The translations under genes and the position numbers were made by a program. This document shows positions 52,620 through 62,418 of a DNA stretch of 64,000 nt, piece after piece. Position 1 is the stretch's first letter; each line of letters begins with the position of its first letter. Source of the DNA: UBA2784 sp964494625 (GTDB lineage: Bacteria; Pseudomonadota; Alphaproteobacteria; Micropepsales; Micropepsaceae); the NCBI GenBank assembly GCA_964494625.1, contig CAZBRT010000001.1:310001-374000 (forward strand), written 5' to 3'. A model generated the notes under the pieces. It saw nothing but the letters and a program-made list of their open reading frames with translations. It ran no database searches and was not told the origin of the DNA.

Positions 52620-53201
52620 ATGAGCGGTGACATGTACGGCAAGGACACGGGCCAGGAGCCTTCGGCTTCGAACGGGGGCAGCGATGACCTTCTCAAAGCG
52701 CTCGACGAGGCGCGGGGCGAAGCCCAGCGCATGAAGGACGAATGGATGCGCGCCGTTGCCGAGGGCGAGAACATCCGCAAGCGCGGCGAGAAGCTGATTG
52801 GCGAAGAGCGCCAGTTCGCCATCTCGCGTTTTGCGCGCGACCTTTTGAGCGTCGCCGACAATCTGCGCCGGGCGCTTGAAGCCGTGCCGGAGGATGCGCG
52901 CGGCAATCCGGCCGTGGCCGCGCTGGTCACCGGTGTTGAACTTACCGAACGCGAGCTGGCTGCGGTGTTCGAGCGGTTTGCGGTCAAGCGCATCTCGCCC
53001 ATGGGCGAAAAGTTCAATCCGCATTTCCATCAGGCCATCGCCAAGGTGCCGGGCACCGGACGCCCCGCCGGTACCGTCATCGACGTGGTGCAGTCCGGTT
53101 ACGTGCTGGCCGACCGACTCTTGCGCCCCGCCATGGTCGCGGTTGCTGACGGCGATACCGGCACCGCACCGCCGGGATCAAGTGTTGATACGAAGGCATG
53201 A
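52620..53201 (+). CDS. grpE: Nucleotide exchange factor GrpE
   Basis: A 193-residue GrpE with a disordered acidic N-terminus, a long coiled-coil helix (ALDEARGEAQRMKDEWMRAVAEGENIRKRGEKLIGEERQFAISRFARDLLSVADNLRRAL) and the C-terminal beta-domain (FNPHFHQAIAKVPGTGRPAGTVIDVVQSGYVLADRLLRPAMVAVA). GrpE releases ADP from DnaK. The ATG after CACAGAGGAA was chosen; a GTG 48 bp upstream overlapping the hrcA stop would also keep frame. It forms an operon with hrcA, whereas dnaK lies 3 kb away beyond hipBA. Confidence 0.94.
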   Translation: MSGDMYGKDTGQEPSASNGGSDDLLKALDEARGEAQRMKDEWMRAVAEGENIRKRGEKLIGEERQFAISRFARDLLSVADNLRRALEAVPEDARGNPAVAALVTGVELTERELAAVFERFAVKRISPMGEKFNPHFHQAIAKVPGTGRPAGTVIDVVQSGYVLADRLLRPAMVAVADGDTGTAPPGSSVDTKA

Positions 53202-53277
53202 GGATCAGAGTGGCACGCAGACCAAGCAGATGCCGCCCGGGAAGTGATGCTGCTTTCGATATCGCGCTCCTGTCGCG

Positions 53278-54537
53278 CTAGCCTCTTGCCGTGCGGGCGC
53301 ATTGTTCCGCCCGCCCGGCGATCATTCCGGCCAGATTCGACAAAGCCACTTCATCGAGCCCCGGGCGCATCAGGCTGCGGGCTACTTCTGCTGAACTTGT
53401 CGCAACCGCCGCACTGATCTCCGCCACCCGCCTGCGGATCAGGGGCAAGCCGAGACCCGTGTCGACGGCGAATGCGGCCCAACCCCTTTCGTCCAGTTCG
53501 GCAAGCTTTGCGCGTCTCCCGATCTTCATGGCGAAATCAGGCGAAAGACCGGGATAGGCGGTTGTTGCCAGGAGATCATAGAGCGGCGAAAGGCGCGGGC
53601 CTTCACCATCATACAGGATTGAAAAATTCTTTCCGTGCGCGTCGGCGTTCCCGGCGATCACATTGAAGATCACTGCATCGAGAAGCTTCAGCACTTCGAC
53701 AGCGGGCCTTGCAGCGACGCTGCGGAGAAGCGCAAAGCAATCCCTGAAGGTCGGCCCACCTTCGCTGGCGTATTTGGTCTCCGGCGGAATACCGAGCGCC
53801 TGACAGAAATCCTCCTGATGAATGCGACGTACACTTCCATCGTCGCCAATGACGCGGTCATAGCGCTGGACCAGCAGAAATGTTCTGCCGCGAACCACGC
53901 GCGGTTCGACGGGCGCGACATCGAGGCCGATGGCGGCGGCAAGACGCATCACAAAGACTTCGTTCTCCGTCGTGGCGGTGAAGCGCAATATTGGTGGCTT
54001 GAGAATATGCGTTGTGGGTTGGCCCGATGCTGGCAGCGCCACAGCCCCATCCACCAGAACGACCGGCACCTTGGATTGCGCACCGGCGAGGGAGAGGCGC
54101 AAGCCTTCTTCGCCCGCAAGCAAAGGGCGGACCGGCAGCTTGTCCAGCACCCCGATCAAGCCAGCATCGTCCAGCTTGGTTGGTCGTCTGTCGATGGTGG
54201 GAGCGGCAGGTGTTTCGCCTGGCGGCAAAAGCTGAAGCGCGCCTGCGACGTCGCCGCCGAGGCGATCAAGAAGGGCAAAATCATTGTCGCGTGAAACGCC
54301 GAGAATCTCTGCGGCAGCATCGCGCTGGCTTTCTTCCGGCAGGAGACCACCGAAGAACGGGCGGCACTCGCGGCGCGTGAATGGCCCTGCCCGCTTTGGC
54401 AACGATGCCGACAGAGGCTGCGCCGCCACATCGTTGAGCCACTCCGGCGTATAGGCAAAGCCGAGTTCGCCATGCCGGTTCTGGGTCAGTTGACCCACAA
54501 GGCGCCCGTCCCACCAGATGTCCAGCGTGCGCATCAT
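53278..54537 (-). CDS. hipA: HipA-family serine/threonine kinase toxin
   Basis: A 419-residue HipA toxin. The N-terminal subdomain (RTLDIWWDGRLVGQLTQNRHGELGFAYTPEWL) and the kinase core are complete: a nucleotide loop region GAQSKVPVVL near 165, IHQEDFCQALG, the catalytic loop NVIAGNADAHGKNFSI and the metal-binding SPLYDLLAT. E. coli HipA phosphorylates glutamyl-tRNA synthetase, halting translation and producing persister cells. All key residues look intact, so the toxin is probably active when not bound by HipB. Its ATG overlaps the hipB stop. Two adjacent Mets at the start are both possible. Confidence 0.92.
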   Translation of the reverse strand: MMRTLDIWWDGRLVGQLTQNRHGELGFAYTPEWLNDVAAQPLSASLPKRAGPFTRRECRPFFGGLLPEESQRDAAAEILGVSRDNDFALLDRLGGDVAGALQLLPPGETPAAPTIDRRPTKLDDAGLIGVLDKLPVRPLLAGEEGLRLSLAGAQSKVPVVLVDGAVALPASGQPTTHILKPPILRFTATTENEVFVMRLAAAIGLDVAPVEPRVVRGRTFLLVQRYDRVIGDDGSVRRIHQEDFCQALGIPPETKYASEGGPTFRDCFALLRSVAARPAVEVLKLLDAVIFNVIAGNADAHGKNFSILYDGEGPRLSPLYDLLATTAYPGLSPDFAMKIGRRAKLAELDERGWAAFAVDTGLGLPLIRRRVAEISAAVATSSAEVARSLMRPGLDEVALSNLAGMIAGRAEQCARTARG

Positions 54538-54776
54538 GCCTTCCGCGTTTCCCTGGGTGCGGGCGGCGGCGTGATGCCAACACCGCACCCGAGCGCGTCG
54601 AGGACCCGAAGCGTCTTGCCGATTTGCGCGGTCGGCTTGCCCGCTTCGAGATCGACGATGAAGCGCAGGCCGACGCCAGCTGCGCCCGCCAGTTCGTCCT
54701 GGCGCAGGCCGGCCGCTTTACGCGTGGCGCGCACAATGTTGCCGATGTCGGTCGTGGAGAGCTTTGGATTGGCCAT
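54534..54776 (-). CDS. hipB: HipB-family antitoxin
   Basis: An 80-residue XRE-type antitoxin: DIGNIVRATRKAAGLRQDELAGAAGVGLRFIVDLEAGKPTAQIGKTLRVLDALGCGVGITPP, the HipB pattern, with a short Pro/Arg C-terminal tail. HipB neutralises HipA and represses its own operon by binding several palindromes; three are visible immediately upstream. The start MANPKLST was taken because it begins the family domain; the longer frame runs through the operators. Confidence 0.92.
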   Translation of the reverse strand: MANPKLSTTDIGNIVRATRKAAGLRQDELAGAAGVGLRFIVDLEAGKPTAQIGKTLRVLDALGCGVGITPPPAPRETRKA

Positions 54777-54780
54777 GATA

Positions 54781-54894
54781 TTTACCGACCGGGAAATTAA
54801 CATGGATTTCCGAAGAAAATCTATACTAATTTCCCGCTCGGGAAATACAGGCCAAAAACCGACCGAGAGGAAGGAAATGTTCCCGATCGGGAAT
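54781..54894 (-). promoter_or_regulatory. Array of HipB-type operators upstream of hipBA
   Basis: Three 16-bp palindromes share the core TTCCCG-N2-CGGGAA: TTTACCGACCGGGAAA (54781-54796), TTTCCCGCTCGGGAAA (54830-54845) and GTTCCCGATCGGGAAT (54879-54894). Their centres are exactly 49 bp apart. Weaker versions lie midway: TTTCCGAAGAAAA around 54813 and AAAACCGACCGAGAGG at 54855-54870. A TATAGAT -10-like sequence on the minus strand lies between the first two strong sites, so repression of hipBA is expected. Confidence 0.85.
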
Positions 54895-54929
54895 ATCAAA
54901 GTGAAATGGGGCGCGCTTCAGGCCGCGCC

Positions 54930-55880
54930 TCACCGCAGTGTCAGCGCGCCGCCGCCAAACGTGTCGCAGGCATTCATATTCCCGCCGCGATAGCCGGTCA
55001 TGAACCATTGGGCGCGCTGGGCCGAGGTGCCGTGCGTGAAACTGTCGGGCTGGACCGTGCCGGTGGCGGCGCGCTGCAGGCGATCATCGCCTACAGCTTC
55101 GGCCGCAGCGATTGCCTCGTTCACATCACCCATCTCAAGCAGGCCCTTGCGCTCGGCGTGAAAGGCCCAGACACCGGCAAAACAATCGGCCTGCAACTCG
55201 ACCTTGACCGAGAGGGCGTTCGCCTCGCGCTCCGACATCTGCGCGCGGGCGCGTGCCACCTGATCCATCACGCCGATGAGGTTCTGGACGTGGTGGGCTA
55301 CTTCATGCGCGATCACATAGGCCTGCGCAAAGTCTCCCGCTGCGCCATAACGCTGCGCGAGATCGCGGAAGAAGGAGAGGTCGATATAGACGCGCGTGTC
55401 CGCCGGACAATAAAACGGGCCAACCGCTGACTGGGCAAAGCCGCAGCCCGATTCCGTGCCGCCTTCGTAAAGGCGCATCACCGGCGCGCGATAGGCCGTG
55501 CCGCGAGCGGCAAAAATCTCCTTCCACATATCTTCCGTGTCGCCGAGCACATGGGCTGCAAAGTCGGCCAATTCATCGTCGGCACGCGGGCCGGCATTTG
55601 TGCCCGTGTTGTTGAGGCCGGATGTCGTGCTGGTTGAAGTCTCCAGCCCCAGAAGCTGGAGCGGATTGAGCCCCATCGCCCAGGCGATCAGCACCAGAAC
55701 CACAATGCCGACAAGGCCACCGCCGCCCCGCCCCATCGGAATGCGCGGAATGCGTCCCCCGCCCATGCCGCCCCCGCCCAGACCACCGCCCAGCCCGCCA
55801 AACGGTCCGCCCGCGCCACCGCCACTCCGCCCACGATGATCTTCGACATTGGAACTGCGTCGCGTGTTGCGCCACTTCAT
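54930..55880 (-). CDS. ypfJ: YpfJ-type neutral zinc metallopeptidase
   Basis: A 316-residue membrane-anchored protease. A cytoplasmic N-terminus rich in Gly and Arg (residues 1-55) precedes one helix (LVGIVVLVLIAWAMGL, about 56-72); the periplasmic domain contains the zinc motif HEVAHHVQN and a later Glu in KVELQADCFAGVW. This is the KPN_02809/YpfJ family; substrates are not established. The start at MKWRNTRRSS is preferred because the longer frame adds a low-complexity stretch. It is divergent from dnaK. Confidence 0.88.
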   Translation of the reverse strand: MKWRNTRRSSNVEDHRGRSGGGAGGPFGGLGGGLGGGGMGGGRIPRIPMGRGGGGLVGIVVLVLIAWAMGLNPLQLLGLETSTSTTSGLNNTGTNAGPRADDELADFAAHVLGDTEDMWKEIFAARGTAYRAPVMRLYEGGTESGCGFAQSAVGPFYCPADTRVYIDLSFFRDLAQRYGAAGDFAQAYVIAHEVAHHVQNLIGVMDQVARARAQMSEREANALSVKVELQADCFAGVWAFHAERKGLLEMGDVNEAIAAAEAVGDDRLQRAATGTVQPDSFTHGTSAQRAQWFMTGYRGGNMNACDTFGGGALTLR

Positions 55881-56014
55881 GGGAGCCCCCTTGAAACCAC
55901 ATTGTTGCCCAAGGCTTCGTTCCCCGTGCGGCCCTTGGCAAGGCCATTCCATCACGTCCCCTGCATGCAAGGGCGAAGGTTGGCCCTTAACGAATCTTCC
56001 CGCTGCAGCGAGTC

Positions 56015-56043
56015 CTTGCGGGGTATCGGCGCCCTCCCTATAT
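56015..56043 (+). promoter_or_regulatory. RpoH (sigma-32) promoter of dnaK
   Basis: CTTG, an 18-bp spacer and CCTATAT match exactly the alphaproteobacterial RpoH consensus CTTG-N17/18-CYTATNT. Transcription would start near 56050, giving a 5' leader of about 150 nt before dnaK. No stable thermosensor-like fold was recognised in the leader. Confidence 0.8.
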
Positions 56044-56197
56044 ACCCCCTCGTCGGCGTGGTTTTCCGCCACGCGTTCGTTGATTGTTCACACCCCGCAT
56101 GGCCCGCCAAAAAGGCGGTCCGGGGCCGGAACCGGGACGGGGCTTGGTACACAAGACCGTCCGTGCCGGCTGCCGCAAAAGAAAGGTTGAGCGACCC

Positions 56198-58138
<1,941 letters not shown>

Positions 58139-58199
58139 GGCCGGCGGCAGAGGAGTTTGCACTGGTTGACGGTGCAAGCGCACGGGGAGCGATCCGCCC

Positions 58200-59330
58200 A
58201 TGGCCAAGCGTGACTATTACGAGGTTCTGGGGGCGAAGCGCGATGCTTCGCCCGAAGAGCTCAAGGCCGCCTATCGCAAGCTGGCGATGCAGCTGCATCC
58301 CGACCGCAATCCCGGTGATGCCACCGCCGAGTTGCGCTTCAAGGAACTGAACGAAGCCTATGACGTCCTGAAGGACGAGCAGAAGCGCGCTGCCTATGAC
58401 CGCTTCGGCCATCGCGCGTTTGACGGCAGCGGCGGCGGCCCGGGCGCGCGCGGCGGCTTTGATTTCGGCTCTGCATTCAGCGACGTGTTCGATGATCTGT
58501 TCGGCGACTTCATGGGGCGCGGGCGTGGTCAGGGTCCGCGTCCGATGCGCGGCCAGGACATGCGCTACAATCTCGAGGTCTCGCTTGCCGAGGCCTTTGC
58601 AGGCAAGCAGGCGCAGATCCGCGTGCCCTCCGCGATGGCGTGCGAGACGTGCGAAGGCACAGGCGCGGAAGCCGGATCAAAGCCGGTCACCTGTCCCACA
58701 TGTTCGGGTGTCGGCAAGGTGCGGGCGCAGCAGGGCTTCTTCACCATCGAACGCAGCTGCCCGAATTGTTCGGGCACGGGGCGCGTGGTGAAAAACCCGT
58801 GCAAGTCCTGCCAGGGCAAAGGCCGCGTTCAGCGCGAGCGAACGCTTTCCGTCAACATCCCGATGGGTGTCGAAGACGGCACCCGCATCCGCCTGCAGGG
58901 CGAGGGCGAAGCGGGCCAGCGCGGCGGGCCCAATGGCGATCTCTATATTTTCCTGTCGGTCACGCCGCACGACATTTTCCGGCGCGAGGGTGCCGATCTT
59001 TACTGCCGCGTTCCGGTGTCGCTGGCGACGGCTGCCCTTGGCGGCGCGCTTGAAGTGCCGACCATTGATGGCGGCAAGGCGAAAGTCTCGATCCCCGAGG
59101 GCACGCAAGGCGGCCGCCAGTTCCGCATCCGCCACAAGGGCATGCCGACACTTCGCGGTGCATCGGTGGGCGATCTCTATATCGAGGTCGCGGTCGAGAC
59201 GCCGGTCAGCCTCACCAAGAAGCAGAAAGAACTCTTGCGCCAGTTTGACGAAGCGGCGTCCGAGGAAAACCAGCCGGAGTCCGCCGGGTTCTTTGCCCGC
59301 ATGCGCGATATTCTCAGCCCGAAGGGCTAA
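58200..59330 (+). CDS. dnaJ: Chaperone protein DnaJ
   Basis: A 376-residue type I Hsp40. The J domain has HPD in MQLHPDRNPGD (residues about 30-40), followed by a Gly/Phe-rich linker and the zinc domain with four motifs: CETCEGTG, CPTCSGVG, CPNCSGTG and CKSCQGKG, near 145-215. The C-terminal substrate-binding domains are complete. DnaJ delivers clients to DnaK and stimulates its ATPase. No clear terminator follows. Confidence 0.97.
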   Translation: MAKRDYYEVLGAKRDASPEELKAAYRKLAMQLHPDRNPGDATAELRFKELNEAYDVLKDEQKRAAYDRFGHRAFDGSGGGPGARGGFDFGSAFSDVFDDLFGDFMGRGRGQGPRPMRGQDMRYNLEVSLAEAFAGKQAQIRVPSAMACETCEGTGAEAGSKPVTCPTCSGVGKVRAQQGFFTIERSCPNCSGTGRVVKNPCKSCQGKGRVQRERTLSVNIPMGVEDGTRIRLQGEGEAGQRGGPNGDLYIFLSVTPHDIFRREGADLYCRVPVSLATAALGGALEVPTIDGGKAKVSIPEGTQGGRQFRIRHKGMPTLRGASVGDLYIEVAVETPVSLTKKQKELLRQFDEAASEENQPESAGFFARMRDILSPKG

Positions 59331-59390
59331 GGGGCGGGCGGGGGCCGTGTTGAGCGCCTGTCGAGCTGAGGTTGGCACACCTGCAATGCG

Positions 59391-59405
59391 GCCTTCGACG
59401 AAGGC
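59391..59405. repeat. Palindrome in a dispersed-repeat-like intergenic region
   Basis: GCCTTCGACGAAGGC is a perfect 7+1+7 palindrome followed by TCAGGCTGAGGACC. The combination resembles the CCTTCGAC...CTCAGG...GAGG elements that are scattered between genes in many alphaproteobacteria. The whole 259-bp stretch between dnaJ and the antiporter has no gene; TCGAGCTGAGG occurs upstream and TTTCGTCGAACC downstream of the palindrome. Confidence 0.6.
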
Positions 59406-59589
59406 TCAGGCTGAGGACCGCAGCGGACGGCATCTGTGCAAGCCACTGCTCCCCTTTTGGTGAGCTTTCGTCGAACCACGCAAGACGTGGATGCAATATT
59501 GCCTCCCTGCACCAAGCCGCAAATCCACAAGCCCGTTGCGGGGAACCCGGCAATCGGCTTCACTCACCCGAAGTCAGGGGGAGTAAAGC

Positions 59590-60981
59590 GTGATGATTGC
59601 AGCGATGATGGCGGAAAGTGCCCATGCAGCGGCGGGCCATGGTGTTGATGGCGCGCAGCTTGGCCTTCTCTGGATTGTGCCGTTTGCGGGCATCCTTCTT
59701 TCGATCGCGCTCCTGCCGCTGCTTGCGCCGAAATTCTGGCATCACCATTTCGGCAAGACGTCGATCTTCTGGGCGCTTGCGTTCCTTCTGCCCTTCGGTG
59801 CGCTCTTCGGCTGGGCCAATGCGGGCGAGGCGGCGCTGACGACGCTGCTGCACGAATATGTTCCCTTCATCGTGCTTCTTTATGCGCTGTTCGTGGTCTC
59901 GGGCGGCATCTTCGTTTCGGGCACGCTGGTCGGGCGGCCCGGCGTGAATGCCGGGCTTCTGGCCTTTGGCACGCTGGCCGCGTCGGCCCTGGGGACGACA
60001 GGGGCCGCCATGCTCCTCATCCGGCCGCTCATCCGCGCGAACGAAACGCGCAAGCACAAGGTGCACATCTTCGTTTTCTTCATTTTCCTTGTCGCCAATG
60101 TGGGCGGCTCGCTGACGCCTTTGGGCGATCCGCCGCTCTATCTCGGTTTCCTCAAGGGCGTCGATTTCTTCTGGACGTTCGAGCACATGATGGCGCCGAT
60201 GCTTCTGGCCTCGGGCGTCATCCTTGCGGTCTTCTTCCTGATCGAGACGATCCAGTTCCGGCGCGAGACGGCTGATTTCCAGAAGCGCGAGAGCGGTGAC
60301 GCACTCAAGATTGAGGGGGCGCACAATATCCTCTTCCTCGTCGCGATCATCATGACGGTGCTTCTGTCGAACCGGTTCTCGCCGCCGGGCGGCATGGATG
60401 TGGCGGGCGTACACGTCGCCTATGCGGAGATGGTCCGCGTGGGTGCCCTTTTCCTCATCGCGTTTTTCTCGCTCCGGACAACAAAAGAACGGGTGCGGGT
60501 CGAGAACGCCTTCACCTGGGCACCGATCCAGGAAGTCGCAATCCTGTTCCTCGGCATATTCGTCACCATCGTGCCGGCGCTGGCGATCCTTCGGGCGGGC
60601 GAGAGCGGTGCCCTGTCGGACGCCATCGCGCTCGTCACCAATCCCGACGGCACGGCCAACAACGCGATGTATTTCTGGATGACGGGCATCTTGTCATCGT
60701 TCCTCGACAATGCGCCAACCTATCTTGTCTTCTTCAATATGGCGGGCGGTGATCCGCAGATGCTGATGAATGACGGGGCGATGACGCTGCTGGCGATTTC
60801 GGCGGGCGCGGTCTTCATGGGGGCGAACACCTATATCGGCAACGCGCCCAACTTCATGGTGAAGTCGATCTGCGAGGAGCGCGGCGTTTCGATGCCGAGC
60901 TTCTTTGGCTACATGGTGTGGTCGGTCCTGATCCTCATACCCACTTTTGCCCTGGTCACTTACGTGTTCTTCCTGCCCTGA
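59590..60981 (+). CDS. nhaD: NhaD-type sodium:proton antiporter
   Basis: A 463-residue inner-membrane protein with about 12 helices, of the ArsB/NhaD ion-transporter superfamily. Typical segments are TLAASALGTTGAAMLLIRPLIRANE, NVGGSLTPLGDPPLYLGFLKGV and SSFLDNAPTYLVFFNMAGGD, with the GxPPL.LGFL and LDNAPTY motifs that form the ion site in NhaD. It probably exports Na+ or Li+ in exchange for protons. The ribosome site GGGGGAG is six bases before the ATG. It is convergent with ptsN, with only 10 bp between the stops. Confidence 0.85.
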   Translation: MMIAAMMAESAHAAAGHGVDGAQLGLLWIVPFAGILLSIALLPLLAPKFWHHHFGKTSIFWALAFLLPFGALFGWANAGEAALTTLLHEYVPFIVLLYALFVVSGGIFVSGTLVGRPGVNAGLLAFGTLAASALGTTGAAMLLIRPLIRANETRKHKVHIFVFFIFLVANVGGSLTPLGDPPLYLGFLKGVDFFWTFEHMMAPMLLASGVILAVFFLIETIQFRRETADFQKRESGDALKIEGAHNILFLVAIIMTVLLSNRFSPPGGMDVAGVHVAYAEMVRVGALFLIAFFSLRTTKERVRVENAFTWAPIQEVAILFLGIFVTIVPALAILRAGESGALSDAIALVTNPDGTANNAMYFWMTGILSSFLDNAPTYLVFFNMAGGDPQMLMNDGAMTLLAISAGAVFMGANTYIGNAPNFMVKSICEERGVSMPSFFGYMVWSVLILIPTFALVTYVFFLP

Positions 60982-60991
60982 GGGGCAAGGA

Positions 60992-61459
60992 TCACGCGGC
61001 GCGGCTGGAGGCTGAAGGTTCGGTCAGGATCGCATAGATCGCCGAACGGTCTTCGGCGCCGCGCAGCTTTTCGCAGACAGTCTGGTTGCGCAACAGGCGC
61101 GACACGCGGGCCAGTGCCTTCAGATGGTCGGCGCCTGCCCCTTCGGGTGCCAGCAGCAGGAAAACGAGATCGACGGGCTCGTCATCGATCGCCTCGAAAT
61201 CAATCGGCGAATCAAGGCGGGCAAAGAGCCCGTGAATGCGCGTGAGTCCGGCAACCTTGCCGTGCGGAATGGCGATGCCATGGCCTACGCCCGTGGTGCC
61301 AAGGCGCTCACGCTCAAGCAGCGTCTCGAAGATATCGCGCTCCGGCAGGCCGGCGATGGGAGAAGCTTTGGCCGCAAGCTCCTGCAGCAATTGCTTCTTG
61401 GAGGCGACACGCAACGGGGCAATCACGCCTTGCGGGCTGACCAGATCGGACAAATCCAT
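60992..61459 (-). CDS. ptsN: PTS IIA-like nitrogen regulatory protein
   Basis: A 155-residue EIIA-Ntr. The phosphorylated His lies in GVGHGIAIPHGKVAGL (about residue 66); DEPVDLVFLLLAPEGAGADHLKALARVSRLLRN matches the C-terminal half. EIIA-Ntr links the nitrogen PTS to K+ uptake, sigma-54 genes and stress. Its place after rpoN and hpf is the usual proteobacterial order. The gene is 39 bp downstream of hpf. Confidence 0.94.
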   Translation of the reverse strand: MDLSDLVSPQGVIAPLRVASKKQLLQELAAKASPIAGLPERDIFETLLERERLGTTGVGHGIAIPHGKVAGLTRIHGLFARLDSPIDFEAIDDEPVDLVFLLLAPEGAGADHLKALARVSRLLRNQTVCEKLRGAEDRSAIYAILTEPSASSRAA

Positions 61460-61498
61460 GACGCGAATTACCTCAGCCGGAAAACAGGGAGAAAGCGC

Positions 61499-62098
61499 TC
61501 AAGGTCTGCCGGCGGACTTGCCCGCCAGCGGATCAAAGCTGGGGTCGACCCAGCCAATGTGCCCGTCTGGGCGGCGATAGACGATGTTGACGCCGCCACT
61601 CTTCCCGTTGCGGAAGACGAAGACAGGCGCGTTCGACAGATTGAGGCGCATCACCGCTTCACCCACCGTCATGGCAGCCACTTCCGCGGCGCTCTCGGCG
61701 ATGATGGCGGGTTCGGCACCCTCGTGTTCCTCGGTCTCGTCGTTGCCACCGTCGAGCACATAAGAGCGGCCCGAAAGCGCATCCATGTCGCGGGGGCCAC
61801 GCGCCTTGTGGTCCTTCAGGCGGCGCTTGTAGCGGCGCAGGCGCTTTTCCATGCGCTCGGCGGCCAGATCAAAACTTGCATAGATGTCGCCTGCAGATGC
61901 CTCGGCGAAAAGATTGATGCCCGCACTGCCATGCACGGCACAGTCGCAGCGATAGCCGTGGCCCTCGCGCGAGAAGGTCACCGCCGCATCGATCACGTTG
62001 TCGAAATATTTCGCCACACCGGCTGAGAGCCGTTCGCTGACATGGTGGCGCAGCGCGTCGCCGATATCGATCTGTCGTCCGCTGACCTGAATCTGCAT
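61499..62098 (-). CDS. hpf: Long-form ribosome hibernation-promoting factor
   Basis: A 199-residue protein. The N-terminal half (MQIQVSGRQIDIGDALRHHVSERLSAGVAKYFDNVIDAAVTF) is the S30AE ribosome-binding domain; the C-terminal domain (VGEAVMRLNLSNAPVFVFRNGKSGGVNIVYRRPDGHIGWVDP) dimerises ribosomes into 100S particles, so this is the long form. The two are joined by an acidic linker. The start MQIQVSG is chosen because it begins the domain. It lies between rpoN and ptsN. Confidence 0.93.
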   Translation of the reverse strand: MQIQVSGRQIDIGDALRHHVSERLSAGVAKYFDNVIDAAVTFSREGHGYRCDCAVHGSAGINLFAEASAGDIYASFDLAAERMEKRLRRYKRRLKDHKARGPRDMDALSGRSYVLDGGNDETEEHEGAEPAIIAESAAEVAAMTVGEAVMRLNLSNAPVFVFRNGKSGGVNIVYRRPDGHIGWVDPSFDPLAGKSAGRP

Positions 62099-62418
62099 GG
62101 AGCGTTCTTGTCCGCTTCTTGTCATTTTCTGTTCACGCGTGAAGCCATCTTAAACCCGGATTGCGCCGGAATGTGCATGACGGATGACGCAACAGGGTCA
62201 AAAAAACTTCTTGCGTCCGCCGAATATCCTGACCCGGAAACGGTTGAGGGCGCGTTTACCTTGCCTGCCGTCCTGCTGTCGAAGCGGGGGGCTGAAAGGC
62301 GGGGGACCATATGAGCGGGTTCCGGGCCTGTCAACAAAGCGGGACCTCGTCAACAAAGCCCGGGCTTTACCCGATTGCACAGAGGGGCAGCGCGGATTAA
62401 TTGCGGCAGTATCGGCGC
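62099..62418 (-). other. rpoN-hpf intergenic region, no gene
   Basis: These 320 bp hold the promoter and leader of hpf and no convincing gene. A direct repeat and a palindrome on its left-to-right middle are listed separately. No sigma-54 -24/-12 pair (TGGCAC-N5-TTGC) was seen on either strand. Confidence 0.6.
62330..62368. repeat. GTCAACAAAGC direct repeat with overlapping palindrome
   Basis: GTCAACAAAGC occurs at 62330-62340 and again at 62349-62359, start to start 19 bp apart; the second copy runs into the perfect 14-bp palindrome AAAGCCCGGGCTTT (62355-62368). Upstream of hpf, this may be an operator or a stem in the rpoN 3' region. Confidence 0.55.
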
